From contig NW_027490391.1 in the NCBI RefSeq assembly GCF_050948175.1, positions 248,001 to 312,000 on the forward strand: DNA of 64,000 nt, read 5' to 3'. The translations under genes and the position numbers were made by a program. The number at the start of each line of letters is the position of its first letter. Position 1 is the stretch's first letter. The notes below the pieces were generated by a model that was given only the letters and a program-made list of their open reading frames with translations, searched no databases and was not told where the DNA came from. Positions 31,601 to 42,303 of this stretch are shown here, in pieces. The DNA comes from Xylocopa sonorina (lineage: Eukaryota; Arthropoda; Insecta; Hymenoptera; Apidae).

Positions 31601-34600
31601 CTTCTTTGCAAGGAAATAGCGTTTGCAGATGTCTACGTATCGTTGCAATAGAGTTCTTATGATTCTTAAAACGCGATATCACATCTCATTTCTATGTTTA
31701 ATGGTAAGATATAATATGATTTGCGGAGTGTTGTGTATTCCTCGTCTACACTTCAAATGAATGTAAATGCGACACTTCCCTGCAAGGAAATAGCGTCTGC
31801 AGATGTCTACGTATCGTAGCAATAGAGTTCTTATGATTATTAAAACGCGATATCGCACCGCATTTCTATGTTTCATGGTAAGATATAATATGATTTGCGA
31901 AGTGTTATGTATTCCTCGTCTACACTTCAAATGAATGTAAATGCGACACTTCTTTGCAAGGAAATAGCGATTGCAGATGTCTACGTATCGTAGCAATAGA
32001 GTTCATATGATTCTTAAAACGCGATATCGCATCTCAGTTCTATGTTTCATGGTAAGATATAATATGATTTGCGAAGTGTTATGTATTCCTCGCCTACACT
32101 TCAAATGAATGTAAATGCGACACTTCTTTGCTAGAAAATAGTGTTAGCAAATGTCTACATATCGTAGCAATAGTGTTCTAATGCTACTTAAAACGCGATA
32201 TCGCATCTCATTTCTATGTTTCATGGTAAGATATAATATGATTTGCGAAGTATCATGTATTCCTCGTCTACACTTCAAATGAATGTAAATGCGACACTTC
32301 TTTGCTAGGAAATAGCGTTTGCAAATGTCTACCTATCGTAGCAATAGTGTTCTAATGCTTCTTAAAACGCGATATCGCATCTCATTTCTATGTTTCATGG
32401 TAAGATATAATATGATTTGCGAAGTGTTATGTATTCCTCGTATACACATCAAATGAATGTAAATGCGACACTTCCTTGCAAGGAAATAGCGTATGCAGAT
32501 GTCTACGTATCGAAGCAATAGAGTTCAAATGCTTCTTAAAACGAGATATTGCATCTCATATCTATGTTTCATGATAAGATATAATATTCATTGCGATGTG
32601 TTATGCATTCCTCGTCTACACTTCAAATGAATGTAAATGCGACACATCCTTGCAAGGAAATAGCGTTTGCAGATGTCTACGTATCGCAGCAATAGATTTC
32701 TAATGCCTCTTAAAGCGCGATATCGCATCTTATTTCTATGCTTCATGGTAAGATGTAATATTCATTGCGAAGTGTTATGCATTCCTCGTCTACGATTCAA
32801 ATGAAAGTAAATGCGACACTTCCTTGCAAGGAAATAGCGATTGCAGATGTCTACGTATCGTAGCAGTAGAGTTCTAATGCTTCTTAAAACGCGATATCGC
32901 ATCTCATTTCTATGTTTCATGGTAAGATATAATATGATTTGCGAAGTGTTACGTATTCCTCGTATACACATCAAATGAATGTAAATGCGACACTTCCTTG
33001 TAAGGAAATAGCGTTTGCAGATGTCTATGTATCGTAGCAATAGAGTTCTAATGCTTCTTAAAACGCGATATCGCATCTCACTTCTATGTTTCATGGTAAG
33101 ATATAATATGACTTGCGAAGTATTATGTATTCCTCGTCTACACATCAAATGAATGTAAATGCGACACTTCCTCGCTAGGAAATAGCGTTTGCAGATATCT
33201 ACGTATCGCAGCAACAGATTTCTAATGCTTCTTAAAGCGCGATATCGCATCTTATTTCTATGCTTCATGGTAAGATGTAATATTCATTGCGAAGTGTTAT
33301 GCATTCCTCGTATACACATCAAATGAATGTAAATGCGACACTTCCTTGTAAGGAAATAGCGTTTGCAGATGTCTATGTATCGTAGCAATAGAGTTCTAAT
33401 GCTTCTTAAAACGCGATATCGCATCTCATTTCTATGTTTCATGGTAAGATATAATATGACTTGCGAAGTATTATGTATTCCTCGTCTACACTTCAAATGA
33501 ATGTAAATGCGACACATCCTTGCAAGGAAATAGCGTTTGCAGATGTCTACGTATCGCAGCAATAGATTTCTAATGCCTCTTAAAGCGCGATATCGCATCT
33601 TATTTCTATGCTTCATGGTAAGATGTAATATTCATTGCGAAGTGTTATGCATTCCTCGTCTACGATTCAAATGAAAGTAAATGCGACACTTCCTTGCAAG
33701 GAAATAGCGATTGCAGATGTCTACGTATCGTAGCAATAGAGACCTAGTGCTTCTTAAAACGCGATATCGCATCTAATTTCTATGTTTCATGGTAAGATAT
33801 AACATGATTTGCGAATTGTTATGTATTCCTCGTCTACACTTCAAATGAATGTGAATGCGACACTTCCTCGCTGGGAAATAGCGTTTGCAGATGTCTACGT
33901 ATCGTAGCAATAGAGTTCATATGATCCTTAAAACGCGATATCGCATCTCATTTCTATGTTTCATGGTAAGATATAACATGATTTGCGAAGTGTCATGTAT
34001 TCCTCGTCTACACTTCAAATGAATGTGAATGCGATACGTCCTCGCTAGGAAATAGCGTTTGCAGATGTCTACGTATCGTTAGCAATAGCTTTCTAATGCT
34101 TCTTAAAACGCGATATCGCATCTCATTTCTATGTTTCATGTTAAGATATAATATGATTTGCGAAGTGTCATGTATTCCTCGTCTACACTTCAAATGAATG
34201 TAAATGCGACACTTCCTTGCAAGGAAATAGCGTTTGCAGATGTCTACGTATCGTAGCAATAGCTTTCTAATGCTTCTTAAAACGCGATATCGCATCTTAT
34301 TTCTATGTTTCATGGTGAGATATAATATGATTTTCGAAGTGTCCTGTATTCCTCGTCTACACTTCAAATGAATGTAAATGCGACACTTCTTTGCAAGGAA
34401 ATAGCGTTTGCAGATGTCTACGTATCGTTGCAATAGAGTTCTTATGATTCTTAAAACGCTATATCGCATCTCATTTCTATGTTTCATGGTAAGATATAAT
34501 ATGATTTGCGGAGTGTTATGTATTCCTCGTCTACACTTCAAATGAATGTAAATGCGACACTTCTTTGCAAGGAAATAGCGTTTGCAGATGTCTACGTATC

Positions 34601-34890
34601 GTTGCAATAGAGTTCTTATGATTCTTAAAACGCTATATCGCATCTCATTTCTATGTTTCATGGTAAGATATAATATGACTTGCGAAGTATTATGTATTCC
34701 TCGTCTACACATCAAATGAATGTAAATGCGACACTTCCTCGCTAGGAAATAGCGTTTGCAGATATCTACGTATCATAGCAATGGATTTCTGATGCTTCTT
34801 AAAACGCGATATCGCATCTCATTTCTATGTTTCATGGTAAGATATAATATGATTTGCGAAGTGTTATGTATTCCTCGTCTACACTTCAAG
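25614..34890. repeat. 174-bp satellite array, central block
   Basis: About 53 monomers mixing three monomer classes. Several multi-monomer segments recur at whole multiples of 174 bp. About 25896-26960 repeats at 28854-29918 (offset 2,958, 17 monomers). About 30640-31290 repeats near 32554-33200 (offset 1,914, 11 monomers). 27542-27820 repeats at 28064-28342 (offset 522). Part of the block (30848-31297) is also a copy of the left block at 4792-5241. About 33751-34451 recurs at 36936-37636. I see no gene, RNA gene or other mobile element here. Open frames on the minus strand follow from the monomer length being a multiple of three. Confidence 0.95.
28081..28340. repeat. Uninterrupted paralogue of the element 1 / element 2 target monomer
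   Basis: This stretch matches the left flank of element 1, the 74-bp fragment and the right flank of element 2 joined together. It includes the distinctive GATTGCAGGTGTC. It has single copies of ACGT (28155-28158) and GTAAG (28224-28228), and the span between them equals the 74 bp at 16616-16689. It is an internal empty-site control that fixes both target duplications and the LTR ends. Confidence 0.88.
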
Positions 34891-36451
34891 TGTCACGTCC
34901 CGAGGTGCGGTTGCGCTCGCAACGGTGGCACAAAGTCGTAACCGTTCCCGAAAATAACGCGAATTGCGTCCGGACCGGGTTCGTTGGCGTTTCGGACTCG
35001 ATAAAACGGTAATTAACACTAAACTTACCTTGCGAAGGCTTGATTCCGCTGTCTGATTTCTCTTTCTAGGTACCTGGAGCGCCTTGGATCCGCAACCGGG
35101 ATGGCGGCGGCGTACGGCTGGAACGGAGGTACGGGTCGTGCGGCGAAGGAAACCTCCTTCACAGGAACCAGGACTCGAACGCAGGAAATTGAATATTCTG
35201 GTGCATCACCCACGTATTCCCGAGCGAGACGACGAATAAACTCTCTCCTCCCCGCGCGTCGTGTACGCTTTGTCGGAGGTGCAAGGCTCATCGAGAATAC
35301 TTGAACTTCGGTTGAATACGGCACGGCTAAGCGTTGGTTCGCTCTAGCTTACCGGGATCGACCTGGGCGCAAGATATTCTGTACACGGTAGAAGTGAGGA
35401 TGGAGCAACTAAGCGCTGGTTCGCTCTAGTCGTCGAGCCTCAAGACTATCGTAGATGAGATATAGAATTAGAATAATCGCGAGCGTACCCGTGGATTAGA
35501 ATTAAGGAATTGTATTTGAACTCGAATAAAGATACTTTGAATCTGGTAAAAATAAACTATATTCTATGATTTCACTATACTAGATACACTTGACTAAATT
35601 CTAAGTTACTGACTAGCGATTACAATGAGAATTAGAAATAGTATAAAGTATCGAATGGACTCCGCTATGGGAGTATGGATAGAGACGAATGCATTAGAGC
35701 TAATTGCTCGTTGCGAATGAGCCTATTGCTCGGATCGGAGGTGCATCGTTCGGATGCTGGATTAGAACTCCTCGGTTCGGAGATGAGATACGAACTCTCC
35801 GGTTCGGAGGTGAGATACGAACTCTCCAGTTCGGAGATGAGATACCAACTCTCCGGTTCGGAGGTGAGATTGGAACTGACTCTCGGATCTCGCGTCCGCG
35901 ACCTCCTCGGGTCGCGCGGCGCGCGAGTCGCTGGGCCCTCGCGGTGGGGCGGACGGTCGGAGTAGGGCGGCCGCTCGGCCCTCGTGGTGGGGCGGCCGTT
36001 CGGAGTGGGGCGCGGCCCGCGTTAAGCGTGAGCCGCGAGCGTCGAGTGTGCGCGCGAGTGCACGGAACATAACCGTGCATGAATAAAATATATACATATA
36101 TTTACTTAAATCTAGGTGTGTGTTGGTGTGTATGTACATATATGAGTAGTGTGCTTATTCTAATCCCACATGTACGAGAAGTACGTATAGGGCTTCGTGA
36201 TCGCTGGGGATTCCACCCAGTATGTGTCGGAGAGCTCCTCGCCCTCGTAATACGGGGTGAAGTCCTCCCCCTCGTGTGCGGAGATCGCGCGTGGGCGCGG
36301 CATGCTGCATCCCTCTTCCCTCTCGTACCTTTGTCTCCTTCTGTAGGGACGGCGAGTCGGCGGGTGGCCCGTGTGCAGGGGCTCCGGATACGGATGCTGG
36401 GGATGATGAGGTGGACGCCGGAGGGTGGCAGGCGGTGCGCCTGACGTTACA
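34891..36451 (-). mobile_element. Solo LTR B, 1,561 bp, mosaic
   Basis: A complete LTR in reverse orientation with no interior and no target duplication (left CAAG, right ATGG). In its own sense the U3/R half, with four 27-bp minisatellite units (35774-35881), matches solo LTR A. Its U5 half instead carries the variants of elements 1 and 2, such as GGTTGAATACGGCACGG and TTTCTAGGTACC. The flanks correspond to 29321 and 29613 in paralogous satellite (also 26363 and 26655), so about 291 bp of satellite is missing. Mosaicism, lost duplication and flanking deletion together point to recombination between two elements. Confidence 0.93.
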
Positions 36452-37636
36452 ATGGTAAGATATAATATGATTTGCGAAGTATCATGTATTCCTCGTCTAC
36501 ACTTCAAATGAATGTAAATGCGACACTTCCTTGCTAGGAAATAGCGTCCGCAGATGTCTAGGTATCGTAGCAATAGAGTTCTAATGCCTCTTAAAACGCG
36601 ATATCGCATCTCATTTCTATGTTTCATGGTAAGATATAATATGATTTGCGAAGTGTTATGTATTCCTCGTCTACACTTCAAATGAATGTAAATGTGACAT
36701 TTCCTTGCAAGGAAATAGCGTTTGCAGATGTCTACGTATCGTAGCAATAGAGACCTAGTGCTTCTTAAAACGCGATATCGCATCTCATTTCTATGTTTCA
36801 TGGTAAGATATAATATGATTTGCGAAGTGTCATGTATTCCTCGTCTACACTTCAAGTGAATGTATATGCGACACTTCCTTGCAACGAAATAGCGTTTGCA
36901 GATGTCTACGTATCGTAGCAATAGTGTTCTAATGCTTCTTAAAACGCGATATCGCATCTAATTTCTATGTTTCATGGTAAGATATAACATGATTTGCGAA
37001 TTGTTATGTATTCCTCGTCTACACTTCAAATGAATGTGAATGCGACACTTCCTCGCTGGGAAATAGCGTTTGCAGATGTCTACGTATCGTAGCAATAGAG
37101 TTCATATGATCCTTAAAACGCGATATCGCATCTCATTTCTATGTTTCATGGTAAGATATAACATGATTTGCGAAGTGTCATGTATTCCTCGTCTACACTT
37201 CAAATGAATGTGAATGCGATACGTCCTCGCTAGGAAATAGCGTTTGCAGATGTCTACGTATCGTTAGCAATAGCTTTCTAATGCTTCTTAAAACGCGATA
37301 TCGCATCTCATTTCTATGTTTCATGTTAAGATATAATATGATTTGCGAAGTGTCATGTATTCCTCGTCTACACTTCAAATGAATGTAAATGCGACACTTC
37401 CTTGCAAGGAAATAGCGTTTGCAGATGTCTACGTATCGTAGCAATAGCTTTCTAATGCTTCTTAAAACGCGATATCGCATCTTATTTCTATGTTTCATGG
37501 TGAGATATAATATGATTTTCGAAGTGTCCTGTATTCCTCGTCTACACTTCAAATGAATGTAAATGCGACACTTCTTTGCAAGGAAATAGCGTTTGCAGAT
37601 GTCTACGTATCGTTGCAATAGAGTTCTTATGATTCT
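36452..37636. repeat. 174-bp satellite between solo LTRs B and C
   Basis: About seven monomers. The first part matches 29613-29930 and 26655-26970 (marker GAGACCTAGTGC). The second (36936-37636) is a near-exact copy of 33751-34451, sharing rare variants such as CATCTAATTTC and GCGAATTG, at an offset of 3,185 bp. No gene seen. Confidence 0.93.
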
Positions 37637-39224
37637 TGTAACGTCAGGCGTACCGCATGCCACCCTCCGGCGTCCACCTCATCATCCCCAGCATCCGTAT
37701 CCGGAGCCCCTGCACACGGGCCACCCGCCGACTCGCCGTCCCTACAGAAGGAGACAAAGGTACGAGAGGGAAGAGGGATGCAGCATGCCGCGCCCACGCG
37801 CGATCTCCACACACGAGGAGGAGGACTTCACCCCGTATTACGAGGGCGAGGAGCTCTCCGACACATACTGGGTCGAATCCCCAGCGATCACGAAGCCCTA
37901 TACGTACTTCTCGTACATGTGGGATTATAATAAGGACACTACTCACCTATGTACATACACACCAACACACACCTAGATTTAAGTGAATATATGTATATAT
38001 TTCATTCATGCACGGCTATGTTCCGTGCACTCGCGCGCACACTCGACGCTCGCGGCTCACGCTTAACGCGGGCCGCGCCCCACTCCGAACGGCCGCCCCA
38101 CCACGGGGGCCGAGCGGCCGCCCTACTCCGACCGTCCGCCCCACCGCGAGGGCCCAGCGACTCGCGCGCCGCGCGACCCGAGGAGGTCGCGGACGCGAGA
38201 TCCGAGAGTCAGTTCCAAACTCATCTCCGAACTGGAGAGTTCGTATCTCATCTCCGAACCGAGGAGTTCTAATCCAGCATCCGAACGATGCACCTCCGAT
38301 CCGAGCAATAGGCTCATTCGCAACGAGCAATTAGCTCTAATGCATTCGTCTCTATCCATACTCCCATAGCGGAGTCCATTCGATACTTTATACTATTTCT
38401 GATTCTCATTGTAATCGCTAGTCAGTAACTTAGAATTTAGTCAAGTGTATCTAGTATAGTGAAATCATAGAATATAGTTTATTTTTACCAGATTCAAAGT
38501 ATCTTTATTCGAGTTCAAATACAATTCCTTAATTCTAATCCACGGGTACGCTCGCGATTATTCTAATTCTATATCTCATCTACGATAGTCTTGAGGCTCG
38601 ACGACTAGAGCGAACCAGCGCTTAGTTGCTCCATCCTCACTTCTACCGTGTACAGAATATCTTGCGCCCAGGTCGATCCCGGTAAGCTAGAGCGAACCAA
38701 CGCTTAGCCGTGCCGTATTCAACCGAAGTTCAAGTATTCTCGATGAGCCTTGCACCTCCGACAAAGCGTACACGACGCGCGGGGAGGAGAGAGTTCATTC
38801 GTCGTCTCGCTCGGGAATACGTGGGTGATGCACCAGAATATTCAATTTCCTACGTTCGAGTCCTGGTTCCTGTGAAGGAGGTTTCCTTCGCCGCACGACC
38901 CGTACGAGTCGCCAATCGTCAGGGCCAAACGCCGATACCTGCCAGCCGGAGTCAACCCGCCTGGACGCTTATTCCCGTAGACGTACCTCCGTTCCAGCCG
39001 TACGCCGCCGCCATCCCGGTTGCGGATCCAAGGCGCTCCAGGTACCTGGAAAGAGAAATCAGACAGCGGAATCAAGCCTTCGCAAGGTAAGTTTAGTGTT
39101 AGTTACCGTTTTATCGAGTCCGAAACGCCAACGAACCCGGTCCGGACGCAATTCGCGTTATCTTCGGGAACGGTTACGACTTTGTGCCACCGTTGCGAGC
39201 GCAACCGCACCTCGGGACGTGACA
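37637..39224 (+). mobile_element. Solo LTR C, 1,588 bp
   Basis: A complete plus-strand LTR of the longer subtype with the extra 81-bp in-frame segment in the LTR open frame. It differs from the others at several U3 sites. One difference removes the stop after the pol-tail frame (GGATTAT instead of GGATTAG). No classical target duplication is present. Its flanks are copies of the same monomer segment (37561-37636 and 39225-39300, 75 of 76 bases alike). Measured against 34376-34640, where this monomer type occurs twice in a row, the insertion lacks 98 bp of satellite. Confidence 0.94.
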
Positions 39225-39313
39225 AAATGCGACACTTCTTTGCAAGGAAATAGCTTTTGCAGATGTCTACGTATCGTTGCAATAGAGTTCTTATGATTCT
39301 TAAAACGCTATAT
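39225..39313. repeat. 89-bp satellite fragment between solo LTR C and element 3
   Basis: Part of one monomer, from AAATGCGACAC to ACGCTATAT. It matches 34550-34638, and its first 76 bp match the left flank of solo LTR C with one mismatch (AGCTTTTGC for AGCGTTTGC). Confidence 0.93.
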
Positions 39314-40901
39314 TGTAACGTCAGGCGTACCGCCTGCCACCCTCCGGCGCCCACCTCATCATCCCCAGCATCCGTATCCGGAGCCCCTGCACACGGGCCA
39401 CCCGCCGACTCGCCGTCCCTACAGAAGGAGACAAAGGTACGAGAGGGAAGAGGGATGCAGCATGCCGCGCCCACGCGCGATCTCCACACACGAGGGGGAG
39501 GACTTCACCCCGTATTACGAGGGCGGGGAACTCTCCGACACATACTGGTTCGAATCCCCAGCGATCACGAAGCCCTATACGTACTTCTCGTACATGTGGG
39601 ATTAGAATAAGCACACTACTCATATATGTACATACACACCAACACACACCTAGATTTAAGTAAATATATGTATATATTTTATTCATGCACGGTTATGTTC
39701 CGTGCACTCGCGCGCACACTCGACGCTCGCGGCTCACGCTTAACGCGGGCCGCGCCCCACTCCGAACGGCCGCCCCACCACGAGGGCCGAGCGGCCGCCC
39801 TACTCCGACCGTCCGCCCCACCGCGAGGGCCCAGCGACTCGTGCGCCGCGCGACCCGAGGAGGTCGCGGACGCGAGATCCGAGAGTCAGTTCCAAACTCA
39901 TCTCCGAACTGGAGAGTTCGTATCTCATCTCCGAACCGAGGAGTTCTAATCCAGCATCCGAACGATGCACCTCCGATCCGAGCAATAGGCTCATTCGCAA
40001 CGAGCAATTAGCTCTAATGCATTCGTCTCTATCCATACTCCCATAGCGGAGTCCATTCGATACTTTATACTATTTCTGATTCTCATTGTAATCGCTAGTC
40101 AGTAACTTAGAATTTAGTCAAGTGTATCTAGTATAGTGAAATCATAGAATATAGTTTATTTTTACCAGATTCAAAGTATCTTTATTCGAGTTCAAATACA
40201 ATTCCTTAATTCTAATCCACGGGTACGCTCGCGATTATTCTAATTCTATATCTCATCTACGATAGTCTTGAGGCTCGACGACTAGAGCGAACCAGCGCTT
40301 AGTTGCTCCATCCTCACTTCTACCGTGTACAGAATATCTTGCGCCCAGGTCGATCCCGGTAAGCTAGAGCGAACCAACGCTTAGCCGTGCCGTATTCAAC
40401 CGAAGTTCAAGTATTCTCGATGAGCCTTGCACCTCCGACAAAGCGTACACGACGCGCGGGGAGGAGAGAGTTCATTCGTCGTCTCGCTCGGGAATACGTG
40501 GGTGATGCACCAGAATATTCAATTTCCTACGTTCGAGTCCTGGTTCCTGTGAAGGAGGTTTCCTTCGCCGCACGACCCGTACGAGTCGCCAATCGTCAGG
40601 GCCAAACGCCGATACCTGCCAGCCGGAGTCAACCCGCCTGGACGCTTATTCCCGTAGACGTACCTCCGTTCCAGCCGTACGCCGCCGCCATCCCGGTTGC
40701 GGATCCAAGGCGCTCCAGGTACCTGGAAAGAGAAATCAGACAGCGGAATCAAGCCTTCGCAAGGTAAGTTTAGTGTTAGTTACCGTTTTATCGAGTCCGA
40801 AACGCCAACGAACCCGGTCCGGACGCAATTCGCGTTATCTTCGGGAACGGTTACGACTTTGTGCCACCGTTGCGAGCGCAACCGCACCTCGGGACGTGAC
40901 A
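39314..40901 (+). repeat. 5' LTR of element 3 (mosaic)
   Basis: A 1,588-bp LTR. In the first half it follows its own 3' LTR (CTACTCATATATG, AAGTAAATATATG, CCACCACGAGGG). In the second half it follows solo LTR C (TATTTCTGATTCTC near 40075; TTATCTTCGGG near 40838) where the 3' LTR has TATTTCTAATTCTC and TTATTTTCGGG. TATA-like stretch at 39671-39682. Splice donor GT at 40764. Confidence 0.93.
40420..40767 (+). CDS. LTR open frame, long form (115 aa), function unknown
   Basis: The same frame as in element 1 but with 27 extra codons from an 81-bp segment at 40583-40663. The segment is bounded by the direct repeat GTAC (40579-40582 and 40660-40663). The frame stays open and ends at the same CAAG|GTAAGT donor. 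A gain or loss of exactly 81 bp in a region otherwise free to shift frame mildly favours coding or a length constraint. No domain recognised. Confidence 0.35.
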   Translation: MSLAPPTKRTRRAGRREFIRRLAREYVGDAPEYSISYVRVLVPVKEVSFAARPVRVANRQGQTPIPASRSQPAWTLIPVDVPPFQPYAAAIPVADPRRSRYLEREIRQRNQAFAR

Positions 40902-40914
40902 CGAAAGTTATTTT

Positions 40915-40932
40915 TGGTGACAGCGGTGGGAT
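40915..40932 (+). other. Primer-binding site, element 3
   Basis: TGGTGACAGCGGTGGGAT, 13 nt inside the LTR end, as in elements 1 and 2. Confidence 0.7.
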
Positions 40933-40983
40933 AGCCCCGCGTTTCCTCCGGAAATTCTGCCGAAAGGAACCGCGAAACTAGAT

Positions 40984-42303
40984 ATGGCAACCCGGACTCC
41001 GACAAAAACGCGCCAGCAGACACAGCGAGCCGCCGCGATGGCCGATTCCGAACGCGAAAAACGCACTAGCAGAACGCTTGATTTCCAAGACGCTATCGCC
41101 GAGCCTCTTCCTAGTACCGCGCAACAAAATACTTCCGCGAAAAATACGAAAGCGACCGATCCGAGTAATGCCGCGTTGCTCCAGCAAATAGAAATTTTAC
41201 GCCGTGAATTAGAATCTATTCGCAGAACGCCTGATTTAACGCGCGACGATACTGTTCCTCTAGATATTCCTCGGGGAAATCCGCTTTCCGCACATAATTC
41301 GAGCTCTGATTTCAATACAAATAGTTCGCAACACGACGAGCTATCACTTAAGCAGGCCCTCGAAGCCGTGCCGACATTCGATGGTCAGAACATTCCTATT
41401 CTTCAGTTTACCCGAGCGTGTAAACGCGCTTATGAGCTTATCCCTAATGGGTGCGAGCGAACTTTCACACGCCTGCTTAAGGGAAAACTCAAGGGTCGTG
41501 CCTACGCCGCGCTAGAAGACGAGCCATGTTACACAATACTCGAATTAACGGACGTTCTTCGCAGCACATTTTGCTCCGTAAAATCAGCTCATCATTATCG
41601 GGGTGAACTTGCTAATATATTTATGCGCGCGAACGAGCACATTCTAGATTACATCGGTCGAGTAAAAGATCTTAGAACCGCTATAATTGATTGCGAGAGG
41701 CTTGCTCGACGAGACACACCGGAATCGCTCGATGACGTAGACGCGCTCACCCTACAATGTTTTAAAGACGGTCTCATTCCGGAAATTCGAATGCAAATGA
41801 CTATAAGTTCATTCGGTACATTGCGAGAAACGTTCGCTCGAGCGCGGGAGCTCTATCAAATGCACGAACGTGATTGCAACCGGCTAGGTAGATCGCGTGT
41901 CGCGCGACCAGAATCGCGCGAAAAACCAGCCGAAATTATTTGCCGAAAATGCAATAATATCGGACATTACGCGACCGAGTGTCGGCTCAGACCGCCATCG
42001 CCGTACCGACCGCAGGAATACTTGCGATCCAGGGACGTACCGCCTCCTACTCGAGGCCCCGCGTACGAACAACCGAGACAAATCGTAGCCAGGGACGCGC
42101 CCAAATTTTGTCGCTATTGCAAGACCCCGGGGCACGAAATAGGCGAGTGCCGCAAAAGGCAGTACAACAACGCGGTAAATAAAAATTCGGGAAACGACAA
42201 TGGCCTCCGCACCCGCCGCGAGACAGGTGGCGAGGCCGCGCACCAAGTCCGTCCTCTCGCCGCGAACAACTCCAACGCGGAAATCGACGAAACGCCGCGA
42301 TAA
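40984..42303 (+). CDS. gag: Gag polyprotein, element 3
   Basis: A 439-aa Gag of the same layout as in element 1, with both CX2CX4HX4C knuckles intact. It differs at a handful of residues: Ser to Pro in VSLD and Gly to Ala in GHNSS in the N-terminal part, Asn to Ser in MTINSF, Ala to Val and Val to Ile near the first knuckle. Several silent changes accompany these, and no frame damage. This marks element 3 as a slightly older or separate lineage from elements 1 and 2. Confidence 0.95.
   Translation: MATRTPTKTRQQTQRAAAMADSEREKRTSRTLDFQDAIAEPLPSTAQQNTSAKNTKATDPSNAALLQQIEILRRELESIRRTPDLTRDDTVPLDIPRGNPLSAHNSSSDFNTNSSQHDELSLKQALEAVPTFDGQNIPILQFTRACKRAYELIPNGCERTFTRLLKGKLKGRAYAALEDEPCYTILELTDVLRSTFCSVKSAHHYRGELANIFMRANEHILDYIGRVKDLRTAIIDCERLARRDTPESLDDVDALTLQCFKDGLIPEIRMQMTISSFGTLRETFARARELYQMHERDCNRLGRSRVARPESREKPAEIICRKCNNIGHYATECRLRPPSPYRPQEYLRSRDVPPPTRGPAYEQPRQIVARDAPKFCRYCKTPGHEIGECRKRQYNNAVNKNSGNDNGLRTRRETGGEAAHQVRPLAANNSNAEIDETPR
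42189..42237 (+). promoter_or_regulatory. -1 frameshift signal, element 3
   Basis: GGGAAAC at 42189-42195 in the gag frame, a 6-nt spacer and the hairpin at 42202-42237, identical to the other two elements although the flanking gag sequence has begun to diverge. Confidence 0.88.
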
